The position numbers and the translations under genes were made by a program. This document shows, piece by piece, positions 55,387 to 64,000 of a stretch of DNA of 64,000 nt. The notes beneath the pieces were generated by a model. That model saw only the letters and a program-made list of their open reading frames with translations. It was not told the DNA's origin and did no database searches. The stretch's first letter is position 1; each line of letters opens with the position of its first letter. This stretch comes from Hippopus hippopus (lineage: Eukaryota > Mollusca > Bivalvia > Cardiida > Cardiidae): positions 28,518,426 through 28,582,425 of the forward strand of contig OX328106.1 of the NCBI GenBank assembly GCA_946811185.2, read 5' to 3'.

Positions 55387-55580
55387 TTAACTCATTTCCA
55401 AAAGATACTATGTTCAGCCTGGTCCAAACTGAAAGCATTTGCAGGCAACAAAATAAATACAGCTCAAAATAAGAAACTTGCCTTAGGCAGGATAAAAGAC
55501 ATTGTGAGAAGAGGAGGAAATGCTGGTTACCTCCATTTTTCGTTATAGCCATCTCCTCGGGTTTGTTGAAACAGTGTTGT
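55387..55580 (-). mobile_element. PAL-1 copy, reverse, decayed
   Basis: Left TTAA, one arm replaced by TTACCTCCATTTTTCG. Confidence 0.55.
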
Positions 55581-55589
55581 CTGCACATG

Positions 55590-56040
55590 TCATATTCTTC
55601 GAAGATTTGACCTGTCTGCTATGACGCATCACCCATCCCCCCGATACTTGGGAAAAGTTACAGGGCTTATACCGAAACTATACCCAAGCCTGTAGGGACT
55701 GTTTTAATAAATGGCTGGTTACCTGCTAGCTGATCATAACTGAATGAATAGCACCAGGTAGCGTTTTATTGAGTAAACATTTATTTTATTTTGAAATTCA
55801 AAGTAACAGTTGTCGTTTCGAAAAATTACAGTAGTCCGCTTCTGTACACAGAATGCCCATATTAGGTAGATGTGTATTTGTAGAATGCCATCTAGCGGAA
55901 GATAATGTACTGGTTGAAACAGTGGATCATTTGGTAAAGGATGAAACATTAATTTGTGGCCTGTGTAATTTGTGATAGTTTCTTACCTTCCATCAAACAA
56001 TCAAGCGCTTTCGCGACACTGAGGCATAAGATTTTTGAAA
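55590..56040. other. no feature recognised
   Basis: Unique-looking sequence between PAL-1 copies; short frames only. Confidence 0.45.
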
Positions 56041-56045
56041 AATGT

Positions 56046-56273
56046 TTAACCCTTTACCAAACAATACCTGGTTTTCACAACCCTAGGAAAGAAGGCTTTT
56101 GAAAACTTTGTGGGAAAAGGAGAAAATGCTGGCAATCAGCATTTCCTCCTTTTCCCACAATGTTTTCTACCCTATCAGAGACCTAAAGCTGATTTGTACC
56201 ATTTCTGAATTTGTCATCTTAAGATGCTCTCAGTTTGGAAGAGTCTAAAATTTGTTGTTTGGGAAAGGGTTAA
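56046..56273 (+). mobile_element. PAL-1 copy, forward
   Basis: TTAA at both ends; core with loop-side change GGCAATCAGC. Confidence 0.85.
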
Positions 56274-56284
56274 GGGAAATCAAA

Positions 56285-56425
56285 ACAGTACTTGTGATCA
56301 GCTTTTTCTCACAATTTTTTTCTACCCTTTTAAATACAAATTCCAGCATTTGAGCCTCAGTTATGTTATCGCTTGCTTTTGCCTTCAAAATGGTCGAGTC
56401 AAAATTTATGTTGTATCATGAAGAA
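56285..56425 (+). mobile_element. PAL-1 right half
   Basis: Core arm and long arm only. Confidence 0.6.
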
Positions 56426-56654
56426 TTTACCCCTTACCACACAGTCCTGAGTTTAAATGACTCTGGAGAAGAAAGCTTTTGAAAACATAGTAGGAAAAGG
56501 AGAAAATGCTGGTAACCAGCATTTTCTCCTTTTCCTACTATGTTTTCTATCCCATCACAGAAAAATTCCATCATTTGAGTCACTTTTAATTTGATGTCTG
56601 CAAAGGCTTTCAGGTTGGACAAGTCTGAAATTTTGTTGTATGGTAAAGGGTTAA
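56425..56654 (+). mobile_element. PAL-1 copy with doubly compensated core
   Basis: ACATAGTAGG pairs with CCTACTATGT: two changed pairs relative to the usual core, both restored. Confidence 0.9.
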
Positions 56655-57178
56655 CTCTTACCCAGAAGAGTTTTATACGTTTCCAAATTGAAAGCCTAAA
56701 TAATGTGTTTTGTGGATGAAAAAGTAGAAAACTTGTTTCTTGTTTGTTTGTTTCTTTGGTGTTTAACACCATTTTCAACATTAGTTCAGTTGTATCACAG
56801 CCACCAGCCCACCTATCCCTGCTTTCCTGGAGTTTCTGTTTTACCAGTCATTTGCACAATATTCTTCCCAAGCCACCGGCTGTTTTCCCATAATTACATA
56901 ATCAATGTCGAAACAGTGATACTGTGAAAAAGGAATGAATCCTTTTGCAATGACTATCATCAATCATTGGAAAGAGACTGGCTGAGCGAGGGATTCAAAC
57001 CAGCAACCCTCTGTTCTCATGTCCTGTAGTACAGGCTACCATATGCACCACAGGGGTTCGACAATGGTCGAAAAGGTGGAAAGGAGGAAAATGCTGATTA
57101 CTAGCATTTTCTCCTTTCTCACGTTTTTTGAAGCTTGGGGTTCATTTAAACACTGGACTGTTTTGGAAAGGGTAAAAT
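56651..57178 (-). mobile_element. PAL-1 copy split by a SINE
   Basis: Shares TTAA with the previous copy; long arm to 56740, SINE, core from 57062 to a decayed end. Confidence 0.65.
56755..57062 (-). mobile_element. SINE-1
   Basis: Tail GTGTTTAACACCATTTTCAAC and head GGGATTCAAACCAGC; splits a PAL-1 copy. Confidence 0.8.
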
Positions 57179-57346
57179 AGTAGGTTGCAGAGAAGTATGT
57201 AAAGTAACATGTTGGAAAACAAATTTGTTTTATATTTTTAGTTTGTACAGATATATAATTATTCAGCTTCCTGTTTCATGCATGACTTACCCTTGTGTGC
57301 TCAGCAAAAATTCTCTTTTCCTTGTGCACAGTACTGACAGGATCAG

Positions 57347-57578
57347 TTAACCACACAATCTAACATTTTAACAACCCTGAAGAAGAAGACTTTTGAAAAA
57401 AAGGTGGGACAAGGAGAAAATGCTGGTAAACAGCATTTTCTCCTTTTCACACACTGTTTTCTTCCTTTCAAAAAAACATAATTTAGTTTTGGAATCAGAT
57501 TTACATTGTCATCTACAAAAATTTAATGCCTTCATTTTTTTATAGGTCTTGAATTTTGTTGTGTAGTAAAGATCTTTA
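57347..57578 (+). mobile_element. PAL-1 copy, forward
   Basis: Left TTAA directly followed by CCACACAATC, lacking part of the terminal repeat. Confidence 0.7.
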
Positions 57579-57589
57579 AGTTAAAGTTG

Positions 57590-57808
57590 GCCTTTTTTTT
57601 TCCGAGGATTAATGATAGTCATTGCAAAAGAATTCATTCCTCTCTCACCTGTGATTACTGTTTTGATGCTGCTTATGTTCAAAAGCAGCCAGCAACTTGG
57701 AAATGATAATGTTCAAAAATACAGGTAACAGAAACACCAGTAAAGCATGGATAGGTGCACTGGCTGCCACAATATAACTGAATTAATGATGAAAACGGTA
57801 TACCATTC
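57590..57808 (+). mobile_element. SINE-1, 5' truncated
   Basis: Starts at TTTTCCGAGGATTAATGATAG; tail lacks AATC repeats. Confidence 0.65.
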
Positions 57809-57889
57809 AAACAAACTAAAAAGCAAAAATTAATATCTAATTATTTTGAAAGATGAAGACACTGATCTGTCATTGTACGAGCTTGTGTC

Positions 57890-57992
57890 AATTGCATACT
57901 AACTCTATTCTTAATTTAGAAAGTAACACAATTTCTGATATGCTGAACCATTTTGGTTAGCCAATCAGATATTGCGTTTCTTTCAAATTTTT
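57890..57992. repeat. PAL-5 palindrome cut by a Helentron-like element
   Basis: AGTAACACAATTTCTGATATG and AGCCAATCAGATATTGCG arms, ending where AGCTCCACTGG begins. Confidence 0.65.
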
Positions 57993-59092
57993 AGCTCCAC
58001 TGGCCAAAGGCCAGCGGGCTTATGTCATGGTCCGGTGTCCGTCGTGCGTGCGTCCGCCCGTCCGTCCGTACGTGCGTTAACTTTTTTTTCAAACTTCTTC
58101 TTCTCTGAAACTACCCATCCAAATTTGATGAAACTTCACAGAAATGATCCTGCCATGGTCCTCTTTAGAATTTCTTGAAAGAATTTGATTCCTTCAAAAA
58201 CTCTGGTTGCCATGGCAACAAAACTGAAAAATAATGAACATCTTTGAAAATCTTCTTGTCTGAAAGCATAAGGCCCAGGACTACCAAATTTGGCATGTAG
58301 CTTTATCTAATGGACCTCTATCAAATTCCTCCATATTATAGCCCTGGGGTCAAAATTGGCTCTGTCCCGGAGATCACAAGTTTAACATGGGCTTATATAG
58401 TGACTGTAATATAAAATAGTAATCAAGGGAAATAACTCCTGTTATACAAGTTAAAGTTTGTTACTATTTACCTCCTGTGATTATCAAACTGCACTTATAC
58501 ATTATTGGAGTTTGGTATTCAAGTTTTTTGGAGAGGAAATGTTCTGTTTTAAGGGAGAGTGATTTATTTTGATGCTAATGGTTGTGCTCACATGAATGGA
58601 ATGTTTAATTTAAAGTAAGGTTTCTATCACTCAAGTTTTTTCAGAACTTTACCTTTCATGCTAATGAATAAACCTGCTTGTATTCACTGACATTATCTTT
58701 GATATGACTGTTTTTGTTTGGCGGACATGGTGGAGGTTAGGTTTTCAAAGTAAGTTTATTACTATACAGACTTTTTATGCTGTATGTCTCTGTCAATGCC
58801 AATGAAGCGCATGATACGTTAATTTTACTCTTCAAGGAATGACAATTTTTTTTTTACTGTACCAAGTTTAAAGCCATTGCAAAAAGACAAATTGAATGTA
58901 GCTTAAATGACTATTTCTGTCTTTGATAGGTTAGGAAATGTTGTGGGAAAAGGAGAAAATACTGGCTGACAACATGTCCTTTTCTAACGATGTTTTTGAA
59001 AGCCTCCTCTTTCAGGGTCATTAACACTTCGATTTGTGTGGTAAATGGTTAAAAAGCCAGTGGAGCAATACAGGGCCATCATGGCCCTCTTG
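57993..59092 (+). mobile_element. Helentron-like element
   Basis: 5' AGCTCCACTGGCCAAAGGCC, microsatellite, a 28341-like body (AACTCTGGTTGCCATGGCAAC), subterminal AGTGGAGCAATACAG, hairpin GGGCCATCATGGCCC then TCTTG. Carries a PAL-1 copy. Confidence 0.7.
58857..59052 (-). mobile_element. PAL-1 copy inside a Helentron-like element
   Basis: Decayed; right TTAA abuts the element's subterminal repeat AGCCAGTGGAGC. Confidence 0.65.
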
Positions 59093-59312
59093 TTTAGAAT
59101 TGTCTAGTGTCCATATCAAAAGATACTCGAAAATTATTTTTGAAAAAGGACCCTGATCTCTATTTGACCTTGTAATTATCATGGCATACCATAGTAGTTT
59201 TACTTGTCTGTAAAATAAACTTTCATTGGTTATCATTGTTGTTCCATTGGTCAGTGACCCTGTGAGATGTCTGTTAGGTACAAGTATTGGTTTGTTTCTT
59301 TCGGAAAATGTT

Positions 59313-59533
59313 ACAGGGACGAAAAAATTAGGCTTCTCCAAATTGAAAGCATCCTGACTGCAGACGACAAATTTAATATGACTCAAATGATGGGAATTGT
59401 CTTTGAAAGGAAAGAAAAAATTGTGGGAAAAGGAGAAAATGCTGGTTACCAGCACTTTCTCCTTTTCCCACAATTTTTCCAAAAGTCTTCCCCTTCAGGG
59501 TCATTATATTGGGATTGTGTGGTAAAGGTTTTA
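59313..59533 (-). mobile_element. PAL-1 copy with compensated core
   Basis: AAAAAATTG pairs with CAATTTTT, replacing AAAACATTG / CAATGTTTT. Confidence 0.75.
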
Positions 59534-59725
59534 CCCTTTTGAGTTTTCCGTGGGCTTTCTCATTCAGGGATCATTTGATTCCTGCAAATGAATAAAATTA
59601 TGGTAAAATGCTGGGAGGGACATCTAAAAAATTGTGGGGTCAATGAAAATCCTGCTTTACACTGTACCCATCCATGTTTGTCGGCACATCAGTTAGATTA
59701 CAGGTACTGTGATTATGTCCATGGA

Positions 59726-59952
59726 CTAATCCTTCACAGAGTATTCCATGTGATAATGGCCCTGTGGAAAAAGGCTTTGAAAACATTATGGAAAAAGGAG
59801 AAAATGATGGTAACCGGCATTTTTTCCTTTTACCACAATGTTTTCCTCCCTTTCCAAAGGGAATTTCAATTTTGCGGTCACATTTACTTTGTCGTCTGCA
59901 AATGGTTGTAATTTGGACTAGGCTAAAATTTTGTTGCTTGGTAATGAGTTAA
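59726..59952 (+). mobile_element. PAL-1 copy, forward
   Basis: Right TTAA; core with a few mismatches. Confidence 0.75.
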
Positions 59953-59959
59953 ATAATAT

Positions 59960-60160
59960 CCTCCACAAAACAATCCCATATTTTCATAGCCCTGATGAAA
60001 AATGTGTTTGAAAACATTGAGGGGAAAGGAGGAAATGCTGGTCTCCACAATGTGTGCTACTCTTTCCAAAATAAATCTTATTGTTTGAGCCATATTTTGT
60101 TTGTCATCTGCTATTGCTTTCAATTTTGACTGGTCAAAAATGTTATTGTTTGGTAACAAG
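59960..60160 (+). mobile_element. PAL-1 copy next to gene 2 exon 60193
   Basis: Half of the core is missing; ends about 32 bp before the exon's acceptor. Confidence 0.65.
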
Positions 60161-60192
60161 GTACTGTAAACCTTTTTCTTTTCTATTTTCAG

Positions 60193-60859
60193 AGAACAAA
60201 GTGTGAAGACTTCTATAGACACAAGGAGCACTAGTAGTATAGTGACTGTATCCCCACTAGCTGCTTCTTCAAGTACAGTACGTTTTAACACAGTGACCGG
60301 TTTACCTAGTTATAGTTCCACGTCAGCTGCCTCAACTGGGACATTGGCCAGGCCGCCTTCCTATGATACCATCTATAATCTAAACAATCCAGTACAACTA
60401 CAAGGTAGACATTTAGCAAGACCTAGCATAGCAAGTACTGGTCAAACGCTGATAAGCCCAACCTCACATTCAGGACACTGGTCACACAGTACAGTGGCTT
60501 CCCCTGTTGTTAGTAACCAGCCAACAGATCTAATTAAACAGCTTCTGATACGGAATTTACAGACCTCCAAACTTCTGTCACACAGGGTGCAACTAGAACA
60601 GGAGCGCTCGGACAACTCTCCAGAACAGCTAGAAAAACTGCAAACATTGCATGAGCAGCAGCTGAAAACCAAACAGAATTTCTTACAGCTCACATCTAAA
60701 TTGAGAGAAATCAAAAACACTAGACAGACTGTTGTGTCACCACCTGGAATAGGGGATGTAAGTAGCAGGTTACCTAGACAACCAGAGATACCAAGTGGAA
60801 GTTTCAATTTCTGTGAGCCCCGTCCTATGACTGTGATAAGCCAGCAGGCCAGGAAGAGG
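60193..60859 (+). CDS. gene 2, Ser/Thr- and Gln-rich exon
   Basis: Acceptor TTTCTATTTTCAG ends at 60192 and donor AGG|GTATGA is at 60859/60860. Entry needs two bases from an upstream coding exon not found here; exit is phase 0. About 222 residues: a Ser/Thr/Ala-rich start with RPPSYDTIYNL, which carries a PPxY motif (WW-domain ligand) at about residues 56-59, and a Leu/Gln/Lys-rich helical stretch (DLIKQLLIRNLQTSKLLSHR to QLTSKLREIKN, about 115-180) likely to form a coiled coil. The frame stops three bases past the donor, consistent with an exon end. Family not recognised. Confidence 0.7.
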
Positions 60860-60886
60860 GTATGAAGCTTTGGATTTTTTTATCTT

Positions 60887-61115
60887 TTAACACTTTACCA
60901 CACAATCCCGAGTTTTAATGACCCCAGGTAGGAAGGCCTTTGAAAACATGGTGGAAAAAGGAGAAAATGCTGGTAACCAGCATTTTCTCCTTTTCCCGCA
61001 ATGTTTTCTGTCCTATGTCCTACAAATCTGGTTATTTGAGCAATATTTAATATGTCGTCTGCAAATGCTATCAGTTTGGCTCGGTCTAAAATTTTGTCGT
61101 GTGGTAAAGAGTTAA
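60887..61115 (+). mobile_element. PAL-1 copy, forward
   Basis: TTAA at both ends; begins 28 bp after the gene 2 donor at 60860. Confidence 0.9.
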
Positions 61116-61119
61116 AAAA

Positions 61120-61297
61120 GATGTAAGTTTTGGCAACCCTGAAAGATAATGCCTTTGAGAAATTTGGGGAAAAGAGGAAAATGCTGGTAACCAGCATTAA
61201 TCGGGAAATTCTTTTATTTGAGCTGTATGTGGTATTTTGTTTGCAAATGCTTTAAATTTAAACTTCTCTAAACCTTTGTTGTCTGTGACAGAGTTAA
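61120..61297 (+). mobile_element. PAL-1 copy, one core arm lost
   Basis: GCTGGTAACCAGCATTAATC then directly the long arm; right TTAA. Confidence 0.65.
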
Positions 61298-61327
61298 CTT
61301 GATCTGTGAGTATTAGTTAAGTCTTTG

Positions 61328-61625
61328 TAAAGCCCTATAGCTCAATCAGTAGTTTACTTTGATAAAAACCTAGGGATGGCAGGTGCTAATCAAAGTTCTA
61401 GGTATTCTGAGTTTTAAGTGTGGGCAACCTTTATTTTAGGGCCTGTAATTGTCATTGTGACAGGATTCACATGTTTCTCAGAGCTGAAAACTGTTTGATA
61501 CCATTTATCTGGAAAACCTGCAAGTGCAAGGCACTGGTAGAAGAAACTTCAAGATATGGCTAAGTGAACTAGTTGCAGTGGTATGCCAAGAAAATGTTAT
61601 GAACAGCATTTAATACCAAACAAAC
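61328..61625 (+). mobile_element. SINE-1-related element, diverged
   Basis: A-box-like TATAGCTCAATCAGTAG, diverged body, tail ACAGCATTTAATACCAAACAA. Confidence 0.55.
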
Positions 61626-61875
61626 AAGTGAATTCTGTTACAAAATGACAAAACTTTAGACTTGTTATGAAAAGGCTGAATTACAAAGTTAAAACAGCTG
61701 TGTTCATAAAGTATCTGGTATCAATATTCCAATTTCGTTTTAATTGTTGTTGCGGCAGAATTCCTTTGTTGTTTTCAAAAAGTGTCTGCTCAAACATACA
61801 AAGAATAACAAAAAGTTACATTACTATTTTGATAATCATCAGTTGAAATGGAAACTTTTCTTCCTTGACTTTCAG

Positions 61876-62959
61876 CCAGAAGAAACTGAATCAAAGATGG
61901 AGAGCAGACTTTTCCCAAGGGATGACATTTCCCCCCACATAAATACATGTGACTTTCCGTTTTCAACAGACTTTGTTGAGGCCAGTATTTATGCTTCTAG
62001 TCCAAATTCTCTGTTCATGTATGACCAGGAGAAAATGGACATGCAGTCCACTATTCCAAGTATGCCAAGTACATATACCATAGTGGACACAAGTGCCTTT
62101 CAAGATGACTTTGAACTGAAACCAAAATATGAGACATCACAAGACTTGTCAAATAGCGTGTCTGTGACTTCACCTTCAGTTTCAGACCAGGCAGTATCAT
62201 CTGCTTTGATATATGACACTGGTGGTGGGATTTGGGATGACACATCAACGAAACAAAACGACAATGTTCTTATTAAGAAAGAAAGTTCATGTGATAACAC
62301 GAATCCAACACTTGCAGAGCTAAATCTGGATTTGTTGGATGATATTCAAAATGTAATTGATGTTGATATGAACTTGTTACACACCCCAAGTGTTCAGTTA
62401 GCTACGATGCATGGTGTGAAACAAGAAACAAGTGATCAAATAAGTGATAAAAACAAGACTTACGAAACTCTAACCAGAGTTGGCATAATGCCAACCCAAA
62501 TGTCATCAGAGCGGTTTGGAGGTCATGTGAAGATCAAAGAAGAGCCGACAGATTTCCCATCATACCACACCCTGCAAACTGTCAAGCCACTCGCCGCTCT
62601 TCTGACAAAGTCTGAACCTACACAGACAAAGACATTACAAGAGGTAGAACTGTCTCAAACGGAGAAACAAGGTACAAGTATCGATATATCAGACACCTCA
62701 ACGCTGCAACAACTTTTACATGGACGTCCTCTGGACTCGCTGGCCAGGGTGCCAAGAACAAGATCTGTGTCGGAGAACATGGATGTCAGACCTCACACAT
62801 CTGTCACAAGCCAGTCACGTAAGCGGGGCTCAACTTCAGCAGGTCTGGAGAGCATGGACCGCAAATGGGAGGAGATAAAGAAATTTATTCATATGGAAAC
62901 GCAGGATGATCTCAGTACATTCCCACCTACACATGTTAAACGGGAAAGAAAGCGATATG
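61876..62959 (+). CDS. gene 2, acidic regulatory exon of a probable transcription factor
   Basis: Acceptor CTTGACTTTCAG ends at 61875 in phase 0, matching the previous exon's exit; donor TATG|GTAAGT at 62959/62960 leaves one base. About 361 residues. Seen: an acidic amphipathic stretch (LDLLDDIQNVIDVDMNLLH) resembling an activation domain; several SUMO-consensus sites of the form hydrophobic-K-x-E (IKKE, VKQE, IKEE, VKRE); a Leu-rich motif LQQLLHGRPLDSLAR; and near the end RKWEEIKKFIHMETQDDL and VKRERKRY, a basic stretch of the kind that often precedes a zinc-finger or other DNA-binding domain. The DNA-binding part is expected past 63 kb but was not found. The specific family is not recognised. 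Confidence 0.75.
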
Positions 62960-62984
62960 GTAAGTGCTTTATGTCTTTAACTAA

Positions 62985-63735
62985 TTAGCCCTTAATACAC
63001 AATCCCGATTTTTAGCTCCACTGGCTGAAGGCCAGCGAGCTATTGTCATGTCGTTGTGTCCGTCCGTTCGTTCGTCCGTTCGTCCGTGCGTGCGTCCGTC
63101 CGTTCGTCCGTGCGTGCGTCCGTAAACTTTTTCTTTAAAAAACTTCTCCTCAGAAACTATTGACTGGATTTTTACCAAATTTCACAGGAATGTTCCTTTG
63201 GTGGTCCTCTTTCAAATTCCTTCAAATAATTATGTTCCATGAAGAATTCTGGTTGCCATGGCAACCAAAGTAAAAAACCTTTAAAAATCTTCTCCCAAAC
63301 CGCTATTTGGATAGCATTATTATTTTGCAGGAATGTTCCTTATATACAGGTTTACAGAATTCCTTAAAAAAAAAAAGATCTTTAAAAAAACATGGCTTTT
63401 ATGGGAGACTCATTTTCCTTTTATGGTATAAAGTAAAATCTTTGAAAAATTTCTTCTCTAAAACTATTCATTGGATTTCATTGTTGTTTTGCAGGTAAGT
63501 TCCTATGGTGGTTGTCTACCAAATTGTTTCTTCAGTGAGCTAAAATGTAGGATTGAATGATAATTGTTAAAAACTTCCTTTCGCCATTATAGAAATATCA
63601 GGCCTGTGGAGCGATACAGGCCCTCAAGCGCCTCTAGTTAATGACTTTGAGGAAGAGAGCTGTTGAAAACATTGTTGGACAAGGAGAAAATGCTGTTGAC
63701 CAGCGTCTTCTCCTTCTCCCAAAATGTTTTCAATA
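62985..63735 (+). mobile_element. PAL-1 copy split by a Helentron-like element
   Basis: CACAATCCCGATTTT is interrupted at 63014 and resumes at 63638 as TTAATGACTTTGAGGAAG with a decayed core. Confidence 0.75.
63014..63637 (+). mobile_element. Helentron-like element, short form, copy 2
   Basis: Same structure as 39107-39708, with longer microsatellite; only about ten scattered differences outside it by eye. The 3' hairpin has one mismatch. Inserted in a PAL-1 copy. Confidence 0.75.
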
Positions 63736-63747
63736 GCATCTTCCCCA

Positions 63748-63962
63748 GGTTGGGAGGTCTTGCATGGCTCAGAGGTTAAGTGTGTGATTCGTAACCAGTT
63801 TGCACTGGGTTAGAGCCTCACTGGAAGCACTTGGTTTTAAGTGGGAGTGTCCTTGAGCAAGACTTCAGAGCCCTGGCCTTGCACTGGTGCAGAAATACAT
63901 GAATATGTTAGCTGTTGCAATAATAGGACTGTAAGTAGTGCAAACACTATTCAATCAATCAA
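63748..63962 (+). mobile_element. SINE-2, different tRNA-derived family
   Basis: Head with A box TGGCTCAGAGGTTAAG and B-box-like GGGTTAGAGCC, unrelated body, but the same ATTCAATCAATCAA tail as SINE-1, suggesting mobilisation by the same partner LINE. Confidence 0.65.
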
Positions 63963-64000
63963 CATTCGTTGGGGTCTTTAGAACAAATGTTTGTGGTGAC

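Noticed and set aside
511..61115. Many short open frames with similar peptides of the type ENIVGKGENAGNQHFLLFPQCF
   Set aside because: They are translations of the PAL-1 hairpin in either strand, not a protein family; they begin and end at element boundaries and lack coding signals.
61744..61875. Upstream extension of the gene 2 exon frame to an ATG-like start at 61744
   Set aside because: A strong acceptor at 61875 and phase match with the previous exon make this intronic; the peptide is also unlike the rest.
511..63735. Regularly recurring palindromes as a CRISPR-like array
   Set aside because: Units are about 228 bp, in both orientations, irregularly spaced and TTAA-flanked in a eukaryotic genome; no spacers or cas genes.

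Overview
The window is nuclear DNA of an invertebrate animal, most probably a bivalve mollusc. The evidence for a eukaryote is split genes with GT-AG introns, AT-rich introns packed with short interspersed repeats, tRNA-derived SINEs, a mariner transposon and a truncated LINE. The bivalve assignment is inference: it rests on the mix of Helentron-like elements starting AGCTCACCTGAGC or AGCTCCACTGG with GTCC microsatellites, SINEs ending in AATCAATC, and GCGCAGGCTGATC palindromes, which I recognise from bivalve genomes. No database search was possible.

Layout. Bases 1-23458 hold most of one plus-strand gene (gene 1). I could phase ten exons, plus one weaker upstream exon. From 782 the coding parts add up to 4302 nt, a whole number of codons, and run to a TAG stop at 23456-23458 (about 1433 residues, N-terminus missing). 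It encodes a low-complexity, probably nuclear SR-related protein: Pro-rich N-part, acidic segments, an 8-codon basic microexon, a charged helix, an RS-rich domain, a Met/Pro/Gly/Arg-rich segment, an SP-rich segment and a Lys/Arg tail. Its introns carry a truncated LINE (4740-6632), a full-length mariner with a broken transposase (12421-13746), a CpG-rich inverted-repeat element (16511-17111) and many small palindromic repeats.

Bases 23459-60192 contain no coding exon I can defend and are a dense mosaic of mobile elements. A repeat-poor island at about 35030-38240 holds a candidate promoter and first exon (inverted CCAAT box, TGACGTC, splice donor at 36063/36064). Bases 60193-62959 hold two phase-matched plus-strand exons of a second gene (gene 2). 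They encode a Ser/Thr/Gln-rich region and an acidic region rich in SUMO-type motifs, ending in a basic stretch just before a donor; it looks like the regulatory part of a transcription factor whose DNA-binding exons lie beyond the window.

The dominant signal is PAL-1, a TTAA-flanked palindromic element of about 228 bp present in roughly 85 complete or broken copies. Its centre is a 31-bp stem with a 3-nt loop. Several copies carry matched base changes in both arms, two sit in the same TTAA of another palindromic family (PAL-2), others are chained end to end sharing one TTAA, and two have become symmetrical. Other families are PAL-2, PAL-3, PAL-4, PAL-5, two further TTAA-flanked elements, Helentron-like elements with 145-168 bp tandem arrays, and two SINE families. 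Nesting gives a relative chronology: PAL-2 and PAL-5 are older, PAL-1 inserted into PAL-2, and SINEs and Helentron-like elements inserted into PAL-1.
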